35,738 bases of DNA from Candidatus Obscuribacterales bacterium (GCA_019747875.1 JAIEQI010000164.1:1-35738), one strand, 5' to 3'. Positions 1 to 8,931 are shown, counted from the stretch's first letter. Translations and numbers: made by a program. Notes: generated by a model from the sequence alone, not told the origin.

Positions 1-107
1 GGGGCGATGGAGAAACTGCTGAATTTTCGATTGCCGTCAGAAATAAATCTGCTGAAATTTAGTTTGCCACAGACAACCGAGGTCTGGCTGACGTTCTTAA
101 CTGCACC

Positions 108-662
108 TTGGCTGAAACGTTAAGCACAGAAGATATAACAGCACATGAGGGACGCGTTGGAATGGTGTCAGCTTTTCTTGATAGAGAAGGCAAATTCAAA
201 TCTTATCTTGAGTTATGCAGACTCAATGGAAAAGGAGAGCATGCGAGCACGGTGGAGGCTGTGTTTGGTAAGCCAGTTGCACAGCTTGAAGCTTCATGGT
301 CTGAGTTTTTGAAATCGATCAAAGAAGATAAAGCGCAAGTAGACAAAATGATGCAACCCCGAATATTTGCCAGCGAAGCAGAGTTTTTAGAGGCTGAGAA
401 AACTGGCTTTCTAGATGAGTCGAGTAATAAACTCGACAATAAACTACTTGCAAAAGATCAGCTGAGTATTCCAGACGAAGATTCTGCAATATTACCTGCA
501 GGTATTGGAGCAAATACCAAGAGAGGCGATGACATACCGCCCACAGCAAAAGCAAAATCGACTAAGGACAAGGCCGGAGCAATCGGTAGACCCGTTATCA
601 CTCCCAGTGTTAGTGTTCCGCCGCGAGCAAACAGCAAAACCACAAATCCAAATAGACGGTAA
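108..662 (+). CDS. C-terminal part of a DUF1570/peptidase-MA-like protein, possibly interrupted
   Basis: The readable product has an alpha-helical stretch (GRVGMVSAFLDREGKF ... VEAVFGKPVAQLEASWSEFL) that resembles the C-terminal end of DUF1570 / peptidase-MA-like proteins, where a helix ending in a 'LeexW..f' pattern closes the domain. This match is from memory and is weak. After it comes a low-complexity tail rich in Lys, Pro and Ser. The only start I can offer is TTG at 108, which has no good ribosome binding site. The same frame is open back to 63, is stopped by TAG at 60-62, and reads on as protein-like sequence to the window edge (GDGETAEFSIAVRNKSAEI). So 108 is probably not a real start. 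The gene either continues from outside the window with a nonsense mutation at 60, or is a decaying remnant. It ends before a strong terminator. Confidence 0.45.
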   Translation: MAETLSTEDITAHEGRVGMVSAFLDREGKFKSYLELCRLNGKGEHASTVEAVFGKPVAQLEASWSEFLKSIKEDKAQVDKMMQPRIFASEAEFLEAEKTGFLDESSNKLDNKLLAKDQLSIPDEDSAILPAGIGANTKRGDDIPPTAKAKSTKDKAGAIGRPVITPSVSVPPRANSKTTNPNRR

Positions 663-731
663 CACCCAACAAGCTCGTGCTAAGCCAGGGGCTTGGATTA
701 CCACCAAACTTATTTTTGCTGTCTCAGCAAA

Positions 732-765
732 ATAAGACTGCCGGCTTAGTATCCGGCAGTCTTAT
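732..765. terminator. bidirectional Rho-independent-type terminator
   Basis: A 13-bp perfect stem (732-744 with 753-765, core AAGACTGCCGG/CCGGCAGTCTT) closes an 8-nt loop. It lies between two convergent genes, 70 bases after the plus-strand stop and 49 bases after the minus-strand stop. On the minus strand it is followed by a short T run (TTTTGCTGA). On the plus strand the following bases are AT-rich. Confidence 0.75.
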
Positions 766-813
766 ATTTAGATGACGATGGGAAGCAAGTTTGTTGTTGG
801 ACTGGCACTCGCT

Positions 814-1023
814 CTAGGCAGCGTGGCGACAATTCTTAAGATATTGAACTGATTCAACGCTTGCTAGAGAGTTAGATTCCAGTTCACAGTCTTCAATTTC
901 ATTAACCAGCTCCGATATCTGGACCCAGAGGATCCGTCTCATATCGTGGGATAGATCTCTAAGTGGTGTCAGATGCCATACTTCCATTTCGCCATTCTTG
1001 AAATTAATGATCTTGGTATTCAT
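814..1023 (-). CDS. small hypothetical protein (69 aa)
   Basis: This is a 69-residue, slightly acidic protein (MNTKIINFKNGEMEVWHL...) with no signal peptide or membrane segment. I do not recognise the family. The ATG at 1023 has a good Shine-Dalgarno element, GAGG about 8 bases upstream. The gene lies 94 bases downstream of dnaE on the same strand and just before a bidirectional terminator, so it may be the last gene of a dnaE transcript. Two Cys residues are present (C46 and one near the C-terminus) but they form no obvious metal-binding pattern. It is probably a genuine gene, because the ribosome binding site and spacing are good, but nothing supports a function. Confidence 0.6.
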   Translation of the reverse strand: MNTKIINFKNGEMEVWHLTPLRDLSHDMRRILWVQISELVNEIEDCELESNSLASVESVQYLKNCRHAA

Positions 1024-1117
1024 GACAGCACCTCACGTTTCAATGAACTAAAAGACGCCTGCGATTTCGCGTCGTTCCCAAAAAAAGAATTCTTTCGCAG
1101 AAATTAAGATGCAGTGC

Positions 1118-4100
1118 TTACACAGCAACGTGATTTACCAAAACTTTGGCACCATTGCGGAAGTTATTCTGAATATCCACTTGCAGCGCCTCGCACGCAT
1201 TGACCCAGAACTGGCAACCGACGAGAATAGCCTGACTACGCTTGCCCTGCGGGAAATGCAGCAGTACTGGATCATCACCTTTATGCAAAGTCAAAATACT
1301 CTTGAGCTTGTGCAGATCGGTAAATGTTTGCTCTTTGTTGAAGAAGATGTTTACTAGATTTGCATCAGCGATTCGCCGAACCGAATTCACAGAGACTGAC
1401 GTGCCTTCGTCGCCCTTGCGTACTTTTCCTTTAATGAGAAGCAATGATTGCGGCGTCAAAATCGAGGTATCAAGTTTTTCCAAAATGTCACCAAACGCGA
1501 CCGCCTCAATTCTTCCAAACAGGTCTTCCAAGTGTATGATCGCTAGAAGTTTATTTGTCTTAGTCAGCTTCTTCTCAATACCTGTGGCCAAACCACCGAT
1601 AATTACAGACGATTGATCTTGTGCTTCGTGAACATCGCTGCAGGAGTGAGTTGTAAGCCACCGCAAACGGTTCGCTACACGCTTCAACGGATGACTGGTA
1701 ACGTAGAATCCCAGCAGCTCATGCTCCAACATTTGGAGTTCATTCTCTCTGAATTCTCCGGAATCGCCTTTTAGTTGAGTTAGTTGGTCTAATGCGGCAC
1801 TGCCGGAAGCGCCCATTCCAAACAGACTTATCTGACCGGCGGCCTGCTGAGATTGGCGTCGTTGCGACGTTTCAACAAGACCTTCAAGATTTTCCAGTGC
1901 TTGCTTACGCGATACTCCGAGATTTACACAGGCGCCGCACTTAATCAAAGCTTCAAGAGCTTTTTTACCAACAACACGCAAGTCAATACGAGAAATAAGA
2001 TCCTGCAGAGAGGAATATTTACCGCCGGCATCGCGCTTAGCAACGATTTCTTCGATTGCGGCCTCTCCGCAGTTGCGCACAGCGCCCATTCCGAAGCGAA
2101 TCGAATTGCCGTCGGCGGTAAAATCTCGACCGCTAACATTCACGTCTGGCGGAAGAATATCGATGCCCATTTGTTGGCATTCTGCTATGTATCCTTGAAC
2201 CTTATCTTTTTCACTGGCCACACTGGTTAGTAGTGCAGTCATGTATTCAACCGGATAGTGCGTTTTAAGAAACGCAGTCTGGTAGGTCAAGAAAGCATAT
2301 GCTTGGCTGTGTGATTTGTTGAAACAGTACTCAGCGAACTGAACCATCATATCGAAGAGGTTGTTGGCGACTGAATCTTTCACGCCGTTCTTAACACAAC
2401 CACCGACGAAGATATCTCGGTGTTTTTCCATCTCCTCGGGTTTCTTTTTACCCATCGCTCGGCGCAGGAGGTCAGCTTGACCGAGGCTGTATCCACCGAG
2501 GCGTTGCGCGATTTGCATAACCTGCTCTTGGTAGACGATTTGACCGTAAGTATCTTTGAGGATCGGCTCCAGCAATGGTGTTGCATAAGTAATAGGAGTC
2601 TTGCCGTTTTTACAATCAATGAATTTATCGATCATTCCGGTATCCAAAGGACCCGGTCGATAGAGCGCGATAATTGCAGACAAGTCTTCAATGTTGCCCG
2701 GCTTCATATCGCGTGCAACCTGTTTCATGCCAGCTGAAGTTTCTAACTGGAATATTCCTGCGAGATCGCCATTACTTACGGTTTGATAAGTGGCTTCATC
2801 GTCAATCGGAATTTTCAGAGGATCGATTTCAATACCACGAGTCTCTTTGATGATCTTAATTGCGCGATCGATCATCGTCAGGTTACGCAGACCGAGGAAG
2901 TCCATTTTGACCAGCCCGACATAGGCGCAGTCTTCCATGTAGTATTGAGCGATGATGGTACCGTCGTTATTCCTTTGCAGAGGAACGAGTTCGTCCATTG
3001 GCACATCGGAGATGACAACGCCTGCCGCGTGCATACCGAAGGTTCTGTTCACACCTTCAAGCTTACGCGCCAGGTCAATAACTTGCCGAGCCTCTTCGCT
3101 TGTTTGATAGGTCTTCTTGAACTCCGGGTGCTCGGCAACCATTTCTTCAAGTGGTGTCGGCTTTCCACGAACTACCGGCACCATTTTTGCAAGCTTATTG
3201 GATTCGGCAAGTGGAAACTGCAGCACACGTGAAACGTCTTTGATGACCGCCTTCGAAGTCATTCTGTTGAAAGTGATGATTTGTGCAACTTTGTCTTGCC
3301 CATATTTCTCAGAGCAATATTTGATTACTCGATCGCGGCGCTCGATGCAGAAGTCGGTGTCGATATCTGGCATCGACTTTCTTTCAGGATTCAAGAATCG
3401 CTCAAACAGCAGGTTGTACTTAATCGGATCGATATCGGTGATACCGAGCGCATAAGCAACCAAACTCCCCGCAGCGGAGCCACGGCCGGGTCCGACAGGA
3501 ATGCCATTATTTCTCGCGTAGTTAATGAAGTCTTGCACAATCAAGAAGTACGAACTAAAGTTCAAGTCGATCATGACTTTTAGTTCTTCGCGCGCGCGTG
3601 CCTCGATCTCCGGTGTGATCTGTCCGAAACGCCCCTTCAAACCTTCAAATACCAGTAAGTCCAGATACGTGTGATCGGTGTGTCCTGGTGGAACGTCAAA
3701 AACAGGAAGACGAGGATCGCCGCCTAATTTAACGAGTTCGACTTTATCTGCAATTTCCAAAGTACTCTTGATGGATTCTTCAATAAATTCATCATCAAGG
3801 TGGTCGCGGAAAAGCCACCACATTTCGTCGCCGTTTTTAATGTATTCCCAACCTGTAAATTTCATGCGGTTGGTATCTGTAACTTGCTTGCCCATCGAAA
3901 TGCACAGAAGTGCATCGTGAGCCATTGCATCGTCTTTGCAGGTGAAATGGCTATCGTTGGTGCAAACCAATTTGACGCCGATTTCGCGCGCCAGTTTCAC
4001 AAGAGGAATATTGACTTTGCGATCTTCCCACTGGCCGTGGTCTTGAATTTCAATGTAATAGTGTTCGCCAAATGTTTCCTTGTACCAGCTTGCAATGCGC

Positions 4101-4570
4101 TTTGCTTCATCATAATTATCTTGCAGCAGAGCCTGACACAGCTCAGCGCCCAGGCATCCGGAAAGAACGATTAGCCCTTCTTTGTGCGCCGCCAGCATTT
4201 CATGATTCATTCGCGGCTTGTAGTAATAGCCATCGAGGTGTGCACGCGAGCAAAGCTTTACCAGGTTTTTGTAGCCTTCCTGGTTGCGCGCGATCAATGT
4301 AAGGTGATAAATCGGGCGCTTTGTCGATCGGTCGGTGACATCGCCATCTATTACATAGCCTTCCATCCCGATAATCGGTTTGACACCACCAAATTCTTTG
4401 CAAACCTTCGTCAGTTCTACGGCACCATACATGACACCATGGTCAGTCATGGCCACAGCCGGCATATTTTCGGCTTTGGCTTTTTTGACCAGATCTTTAA
4501 TTACAGTAGCTCCGTCGAGCAAACTGTATTCAGTATGTAGATGAAGAGGAACGTATTGACGAGAACTCAT
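1118..4570 (-). CDS. dnaE: DNA polymerase III alpha subunit
   Basis: This is the replicative C-family DNA polymerase, 1150 aa, a usual length for DnaE. The N-terminal PHP domain carries HLHTEYSLLDGA, TDHGVMYGA and TNDSHF metal-binding-type motifs. The palm has GPGRGSAAGSLVAYALG, then PDIDTD with the catalytic aspartates at D402 and D404, and KMDFLGL with D557. These match the three catalytic Asp positions known from E. coli (401, 403, 555). An OB-fold follows near residues 1000-1080 (HLEDLFGRIEAVAFGD). The frame extends to 4645, but the start at 4570 (MSSRQYVPLHLH) is chosen because AGGAG sits 9 bases upstream and the family begins there. The PHP histidines look conserved, so PHP-based proofreading is possible; that is inference. 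It is divergent from the thioredoxin-fold gene. Confidence 0.97.
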   Translation of the reverse strand: MSSRQYVPLHLHTEYSLLDGATVIKDLVKKAKAENMPAVAMTDHGVMYGAVELTKVCKEFGGVKPIIGMEGYVIDGDVTDRSTKRPIYHLTLIARNQEGYKNLVKLCSRAHLDGYYYKPRMNHEMLAAHKEGLIVLSGCLGAELCQALLQDNYDEAKRIASWYKETFGEHYYIEIQDHGQWEDRKVNIPLVKLAREIGVKLVCTNDSHFTCKDDAMAHDALLCISMGKQVTDTNRMKFTGWEYIKNGDEMWWLFRDHLDDEFIEESIKSTLEIADKVELVKLGGDPRLPVFDVPPGHTDHTYLDLLVFEGLKGRFGQITPEIEARAREELKVMIDLNFSSYFLIVQDFINYARNNGIPVGPGRGSAAGSLVAYALGITDIDPIKYNLLFERFLNPERKSMPDIDTDFCIERRDRVIKYCSEKYGQDKVAQIITFNRMTSKAVIKDVSRVLQFPLAESNKLAKMVPVVRGKPTPLEEMVAEHPEFKKTYQTSEEARQVIDLARKLEGVNRTFGMHAAGVVISDVPMDELVPLQRNNDGTIIAQYYMEDCAYVGLVKMDFLGLRNLTMIDRAIKIIKETRGIEIDPLKIPIDDEATYQTVSNGDLAGIFQLETSAGMKQVARDMKPGNIEDLSAIIALYRPGPLDTGMIDKFIDCKNGKTPITYATPLLEPILKDTYGQIVYQEQVMQIAQRLGGYSLGQADLLRRAMGKKKPEEMEKHRDIFVGGCVKNGVKDSVANNLFDMMVQFAEYCFNKSHSQAYAFLTYQTAFLKTHYPVEYMTALLTSVASEKDKVQGYIAECQQMGIDILPPDVNVSGRDFTADGNSIRFGMGAVRNCGEAAIEEIVAKRDAGGKYSSLQDLISRIDLRVVGKKALEALIKCGACVNLGVSRKQALENLEGLVETSQRRQSQQAAGQISLFGMGASGSAALDQLTQLKGDSGEFRENELQMLEHELLGFYVTSHPLKRVANRLRWLTTHSCSDVHEAQDQSSVIIGGLATGIEKKLTKTNKLLAIIHLEDLFGRIEAVAFGDILEKLDTSILTPQSLLLIKGKVRKGDEGTSVSVNSVRRIADANLVNIFFNKEQTFTDLHKLKSILTLHKGDDPVLLHFPQGKRSQAILVGCQFWVNACEALQVDIQNNFRNGAKVLVNHVAV

Positions 4571-4926
4571 TGTCACAACTCCTGAGGAACGCGCAAAATG
4601 CGGACGAAAAGGCCCGCGCTCCCTGAGCCTAGTTGGGGTAGCCACTACATCGATGTACCGGCACGCCGCCTAAGCAGCAGCTATCGAATGGATATACCAG
4701 GCGATCACTATTGATAATTCTAACGGCTACCTATCCTTTAAACGTTTTCCAAAAGGCAGAAGTTCAATTTGCCAGATTAATTCCTCCAAAAATCGCAAAA
4801 AAGGCGCCGGAGTTGCCGAGAGGTACGTAGTTTCCACACTCTTGCCACAAATATTCCACGTTTCCAGTTTAATTTGGCTTCACTTCTGGTTTGGATGGGC
4901 TGGCTATCCGTAGCAGGAGTAAAGTC
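4571..4926. promoter_or_regulatory. divergent intergenic region between dnaE and the thioredoxin-fold gene
   Basis: These 356 bases separate two divergent starts and must hold both promoters. I can see the two ribosome binding sites: AGGAG for dnaE at about 4580-4584 on the minus strand, and AGGAG at 4915-4919 on the plus strand. I cannot place a convincing -35/-10 pair for either gene. No RNA gene or repeat is visible. Confidence 0.4.
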
Positions 4927-6231
4927 ATGTCCGTCGAACTTGAAAATCACAAGGCTTCCAAAGAAGAAGCCACTGCGCAACCGCTCGCAGAATTACCGAC
5001 GCTAGATTTACTTGCCAAGCCCAGCCCAATCAGCAGGGAAGGCAGTCAAAACTTACTAAGCCCACTCTCAGATCCTGTGGACGCTAAGACATTACTAGTC
5101 GGCGATCCCTATAAGTTGAGTTTGGATCTATCCGCTGTCCGAGCACATGGAGGTGCGCTCGCTAAGAACGAGCCAAGTTCATTGAAGCTGTCTGACCCGT
5201 TCGTTAATTGTCCGCGTCCTCGCTGCCCGTTTGACGGACCCGCACCATCGAGTCAGAGCGAAATGTCCAAAGTTCCATCACTTAAAGAACAGCTAGAGCA
5301 GCTCCAATTAAAAGACAAAGCCAAAGCTGAGTCGGGAGCCACCACGCCAGAATCCAAGGATAAGGCGGCGACAGAAACAAAGTCCGGAGATCCTACAACA
5401 AAACCCTCGGCAGAGACGAAGCCAGCAGCTGAGCTAAATCCAGCAGGCGATGCCAAACCGGCAGACAAGACGCAACGGGCAGAAATCGTTGAGCCTCGTG
5501 ATGGTAAAGGCGGAAGGAATGCCGTACAGAACTATGAACAGAAACAAGGCGCACGAATTGCGGGAAGCAACGTAGCACCGCCGATCGATTCCGTGCCAAG
5601 AACATTGCCATCGAATCTGATACCAGGGCACGATTCACGTCCGAGCAATCCACAGCAATCAGATCTCAGACCCAAACAGACTCAGCCACAGGATAGCTTC
5701 ACGCCGTTCCAGCCCGGCGACAATCGTCCAATAGTGCCGGCAAATCATCGTACAGATTCTGCCCAACTCATTCCCGATGCAAATGTCAAACCTGCCGAAT
5801 ATCGTCCAGAAGTACCCGATGTTAAGGATCAACTGAAGCAACGATACGAAACGCATGATGCTGCCCAAGCAATCAAAATGGCTAAAGAACTCGGGCTGCC
5901 ATTAGCGGTTCATATCGGCGCAAGTTGGTGTGGTCCTTGCCGAACCATGGATGCTACTGTGTGGCCGAAGGTTGAAGGGACCGAGAAAACGAAGGGAACT
6001 CTTCAAGGAAAAATGGTCACTCTCCACATCGATGTTGATGAGATGAGCGGCTTGAAGGGCGATGCTGCTAAGGCTGCTCAAAGCGTAGCATCAAACCCGG
6101 CTGGGTATCCCACGATTCGAGTTTTCAGCGTCGACGGCAGCACAGGCAAGCTTACACAGCAAATTCAAAAATCCGGAGGACTGAGCGTCGATGGATTGAC
6201 GCGCCTGCTGCAACAAGGTGGCGTTCGCTAA
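4927..6231 (+). CDS. thioredoxin-fold protein with long disordered N-terminal region
   Basis: The 434-aa product ends in a thioredoxin-like domain of about 120 residues (from roughly residue 310). It has the redox motif WCGPC (GASWCGPCRTM), a DVDE strand and a cis-Pro-type loop (AGYPTIRVF). The first 300 residues are low-complexity, rich in Pro, Lys, Ala and Thr, with repeats such as AKPADK/TKPSAETKPAAE, and look disordered. There is no signal peptide or membrane segment at the chosen start. ATG 4927 is preferred over 4891 because AGGAG lies 7 bases upstream. The fold indicates a disulfide reductase or isomerase, but the substrate is unknown. The leader is unusual for a cytosolic thioredoxin and may be a tether or binding region. 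It is a single gene facing a convergent hydrolase. Confidence 0.85.
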   Translation: MSVELENHKASKEEATAQPLAELPTLDLLAKPSPISREGSQNLLSPLSDPVDAKTLLVGDPYKLSLDLSAVRAHGGALAKNEPSSLKLSDPFVNCPRPRCPFDGPAPSSQSEMSKVPSLKEQLEQLQLKDKAKAESGATTPESKDKAATETKSGDPTTKPSAETKPAAELNPAGDAKPADKTQRAEIVEPRDGKGGRNAVQNYEQKQGARIAGSNVAPPIDSVPRTLPSNLIPGHDSRPSNPQQSDLRPKQTQPQDSFTPFQPGDNRPIVPANHRTDSAQLIPDANVKPAEYRPEVPDVKDQLKQRYETHDAAQAIKMAKELGLPLAVHIGASWCGPCRTMDATVWPKVEGTEKTKGTLQGKMVTLHIDVDEMSGLKGDAAKAAQSVASNPAGYPTIRVFSVDGSTGKLTQQIQKSGGLSVDGLTRLLQQGGVR

Positions 6232-6237
6232 TCTTTG

Positions 6238-6285
6238 AAAAAAAAAAAATCCGCTGCCGAACGGGCTCAACAGAATCTGTAGCCG
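6238..6285 (-). terminator. possible terminator with 12-base T tract
   Basis: A run of 12 A (6238-6249) reads as 12 T on the minus strand, 40 bases after the stop of the hydrolase gene. The GC-rich sequence in front of it (CCGGCTAC ... GCAGCGG on the minus strand) can form only an imperfect hairpin. The site lies between convergent genes. Confidence 0.4.
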
Positions 6286-6289
6286 GTGC

Positions 6290-7375
6290 TTATTGAAGCG
6301 TTTCTTCGTTTGCAGACTGCTTTCCACGTGCCAACTTTACGGACGAAGGTTTAGCACCGTTTGCGGTGGCATGGTCAGGCTCAGTTGAAGCGATCGTAGA
6401 GGATGAATCTTTGAGCTGCGCAATGCGACCTGAGCTGACATTATCTACGAAATCTTGCACCACGTGGACAGCTCGCAATTCCGGATTGCTGGCTTCCATG
6501 ATAAGGTGTCCACTGCCTTTCAATACGATGAGTTGTTTGTCTATACCTTTCATCTTATGGAACTTTTTAACCGTTCCCTTGTATCCTGCAAGATTGTCTT
6601 TGTCACCGACAACGATTAAGACAGGCATAGAGACCGGCAATTTAAATGCAAAGTTCTTAGCTGATAAGGTCAGCCGCAGGCTCTGAAACAGCTCTCCGAT
6701 TGACTGTTTGTTCCGATTATTAGGATCGGCAAATTGCGTTTTGACTTCATCCGGCTTGTTGGAGAGTCGATGCTCAAGATAGGGCTTCAAATTGAGCTTG
6801 CCTTTTGGATTGACCGCAACTTGAACAGCATTTACCAGCATTCTTGGTGATAGAAACGCTTTTAAATTTGAAAAGGGACTTACGGCGATGACACCATCCA
6901 CCAGGGTTGGGTTCTCGCTTGCCATTTTGAATGCAATGTGAGATCCCAAACTTTCTCCAAGGCAAATAATAGGTACGCTCGGATAATAGTGTTTAAGACG
7001 AACAAGCATTGATTCAATATCTTGCATGGACCTTTTATAGCGAAATTTGGCATCTTCCTTTGAGCCAAAGTTTTCAAATCTCCATTTTCCAAATCCGCGA
7101 AGATCGAGGGAAGCAAACATAACACCATCGTTTGCAAGCTCCGACGCAAGCGCCTCGTAAGACCGTCCATGTAGAACGCCGCCATGAACACCAAGAATGA
7201 TCGCTTTTGGCGATGCGCCGCTAGTAGGCTCCCATAGATACGTAGGAGAATGAATACCGCGGAAGATTTCCGGTTGTTCGATTGGAGGCAACGCGAAGGC
7301 AGCTTGCGCATTTGACGCGCAATATAAAACGGCACCTAGAATACCCGTGCGTAAATAGTTTCCGAGCCCTTGCAT
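6290..7375 (-). CDS. secreted alpha/beta hydrolase (lysophospholipase / S33-like)
   Basis: This 361-aa protein has an N-terminal signal peptide (about residues 1-28, ending near SNAQA). An alpha/beta-hydrolase domain of the monoacylglycerol-lipase / Hydrolase_4 type follows. It has the oxyanion loop GVHGGVLHG, a nucleophile elbow GESLG with S142, an acid in VVGDKDN (D258 or D260) and the catalytic histidine in GSGHLI (H290), so the triad appears complete. It probably hydrolyses a lipid or other ester outside the cytoplasm; the substrate cannot be read from sequence. The C-terminus is a Ser/Lys-rich tail. The ATG at 7375 is preceded by a G-rich ribosome binding site. A paralogue of the same length and order of motifs lies at 7921-8931 on the same strand, with a repeat region between them. 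Confidence 0.85.
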   Translation of the reverse strand: MQGLGNYLRTGILGAVLYCASNAQAAFALPPIEQPEIFRGIHSPTYLWEPTSGASPKAIILGVHGGVLHGRSYEALASELANDGVMFASLDLRGFGKWRFENFGSKEDAKFRYKRSMQDIESMLVRLKHYYPSVPIICLGESLGSHIAFKMASENPTLVDGVIAVSPFSNLKAFLSPRMLVNAVQVAVNPKGKLNLKPYLEHRLSNKPDEVKTQFADPNNRNKQSIGELFQSLRLTLSAKNFAFKLPVSMPVLIVVGDKDNLAGYKGTVKKFHKMKGIDKQLIVLKGSGHLIMEASNPELRAVHVVQDFVDNVSSGRIAQLKDSSSTIASTEPDHATANGAKPSSVKLARGKQSANEETLQ

Positions 7376-7514
7376 GGTTCCCCCCCGCTATGCTTCGTGA
7401 TTAATACATTTGCATGGATCGGGACGCGCACTCGATCGCAGGAGTTCCCACCGCCAGCCCCATGGGAACCTGTTCTAAAGATCAAATCGCTCAAAAAAAA
7501 TATAAGCCAGCAAG

Positions 7515-7729
7515 TTGATGCTGTTGGCGATCTCATCTCAGCTTGGTCTAGTGCAGATTTTTGCAGCTAGTCTGGAGCGCGGACATCTTGATACTGCTGG
7601 CGATCTCATCTCAGCTTGGTCTAGTGCAGATTTTGCAGCTAGTATGGAGCGCGGACATCTTGATACTGCTGGCAATCTCATCTCAGCTTGGTCTAGTGCA
7701 GATTTTTGCAGCTAGTATGGAGCGCGGAC
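7515..7729. repeat. three direct tandem repeats of 72-73 bp
   Basis: Copies begin at 7515, 7588 and 7660 (spacing 73 and 72 bases) and are nearly identical. Each contains GATCTCATCTCAGCTTGG, a T-run preceded by GTGCAGA, and GGAGCGCGGACATCTTG. The T-run differs by one base between copies, and a few substitutions are visible (TGTTGG/TGCTGG, TCTGG/TATGG). The third copy is diverted at its end into a palindrome. The unit length is not a multiple of 3, so the open frames through it are not credible genes. They lie in the 545-base gap between the two hydrolase genes. Confidence 0.9.
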
Positions 7730-7890
7730 GTCCCGTCCGCCCATAAGCGCGAAGCGCGTTGCAGCTACGCATTCGGAGTTTCGCAAGAGGTAGAGTCTCC
7801 CTAAAGCTGTAGCGTAGATAGTAGAATCTGCATATGGGCGGGCAAGATGCCGCGCTCCATACAGATCCAGCATCAAGATGCCGGCGCTTC
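7714..7890. repeat. REP-like palindromic elements in both orientations
   Basis: The end of the third tandem copy becomes a perfect hairpin, GCGGACG-tcc-CGTCCGC (7724-7740), followed by CGCG-aag-CGCG. An inverted, related copy (GCAAGATGCCGCGCTCCATA, within 7837-7862) is the reverse complement of the GGAGCGCGGACATCTTG segment of the tandem units. A second, more degenerate inverted copy sits at about 7869-7886. This arrangement resembles dispersed intergenic REP/BIME elements. A related palindrome is found inside the coding region at 35665-35690. Confidence 0.7.
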
Positions 7891-7920
7891 CGGGATCGAA
7901 CACGCGCCACTAGAGAGAAT

Positions 7921-8931
7921 CTAAGGTGATTCTGCTGTCTTATCGAGCCTAGCTTCCGAGGCACTACTAGCGATTGGGACGGCCACAAGATGCTGGTCCA
8001 ACCAATCGGAGACGCTTGCAACTACCTCTGGTTTCAAGTAATCCATCGTCACTAGCAAGTGCCCAATGCCTTTGAAAGTCTTCATTGACTTGTCTGTGGA
8101 TTGAAATTTCTTGTACAACGAATCGACGGATTTGACGCTGCAAATTTCATCCTTATCACCCTGCAAAACCAGCAAGGGAATTGACGGATCCACTTTGGGA
8201 GCCAAGCCTGTGTTCTGCCTAACAAATAAGGCCGAATGAATCAGATCAGCAAGACTCTGCACCTTTCTTATCTTTGGATCTGTCAAAGTTGCCTCATTGA
8301 TGCGCGGATCTTCGGAAATGTGCTTCAAGTGACCAGATATGTCGATTGATTGCCCCAGCGTTTTGGCACCATGCCAGACAGACTCGAAGATGGGAGTCAC
8401 GTCTGGATTGATGTGGAGACTGGTTCCTGGGCTGGCAAGAATCAGTCCATCAAATAACTTTGCTTCAATGTTTAACGCATGAAGTGCAACGGATGCACCC
8501 ATACTTTCTCCAATGCAGAACACAGGAAGCCCAGGGTGCTGTTCACGCAGCTGATGTGTAAGCCAGACAACGTCTTCAGAGCTGCCTGAGTAATCCAACT
8601 TAGGCCGTTCCGCACCCGCCGATGCGGCGTCAGCAAGCCACTGGCCGTGACCATAAAGATCGATCGAATAGAATAGAATTCCCCGCGGAGCCATCTGTTC
8701 CGCGAACGCTTTGTACACTCCGGCATGCTGAACTCCGCCATGAATGGCAAGCAGCACGGCTTTAGCTTTAACAGTGTTATCCGTCCACTTAATAGCCGGA
8801 ACACTGACGTTCTTACCCTTTAATTTCAATGACTCTTGCGCAATATCATTTGCAAAACTTGCATTGACACTGGAAACTAAGGCAACCGACATAACGAGTG
8901 AATTGAAAAAACGCAGAGCTGAGTTAGACAT
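7921..8931 (-). CDS. secreted alpha/beta hydrolase, paralogue of the 6290-7375 gene
   Basis: The 336-aa product has a signal peptide (about residues 1-27, ending near VNASFA) and an alpha/beta-hydrolase fold like its neighbour. It has AIHGGVQHAGVY for the oxyanion loop, GESMG with the nucleophile S143, the acid in LQGDKDEI and the histidine in GIGHLL. The lid region differs, with an insertion in SAGAERPKLDYSG and a different helix set after SPGTSLH. The start at 8931 (MSNSALRFF) is chosen because GGAG lies 8 bases upstream; the longer frame to 8967 lacks this. A lipid or ester substrate is likely but not determined. It lies 83 bases downstream of the PlsC-like acyltransferase on the same strand, so the two may be co-transcribed, which would fit a lipid-remodelling role. 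Confidence 0.85.
   Translation of the reverse strand: MSNSALRFFNSLVMSVALVSSVNASFANDIAQESLKLKGKNVSVPAIKWTDNTVKAKAVLLAIHGGVQHAGVYKAFAEQMAPRGILFYSIDLYGHGQWLADAASAGAERPKLDYSGSSEDVVWLTHQLREQHPGLPVFCIGESMGASVALHALNIEAKLFDGLILASPGTSLHINPDVTPIFESVWHGAKTLGQSIDISGHLKHISEDPRINEATLTDPKIRKVQSLADLIHSALFVRQNTGLAPKVDPSIPLLVLQGDKDEICSVKSVDSLYKKFQSTDKSMKTFKGIGHLLVTMDYLKPEVVASVSDWLDQHLVAVPIASSASEARLDKTAESP

Noticed and set aside
4571..4645. N-terminal extension of DnaE by 25 residues
   Set aside because: Not part of the family; the AGGAG site is placed for the ATG at 4570.
7515..7729. CRISPR array
   Set aside because: Units are directly adjacent, 72-73 bases, nearly identical throughout, with no unique spacers and no cas genes nearby.
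7515..7746. Open frames across the tandem repeats
   Set aside because: Repeat periods of 73 and 72 bases are not multiples of three, so the frames shift between copies; they are by-products of the repeats.
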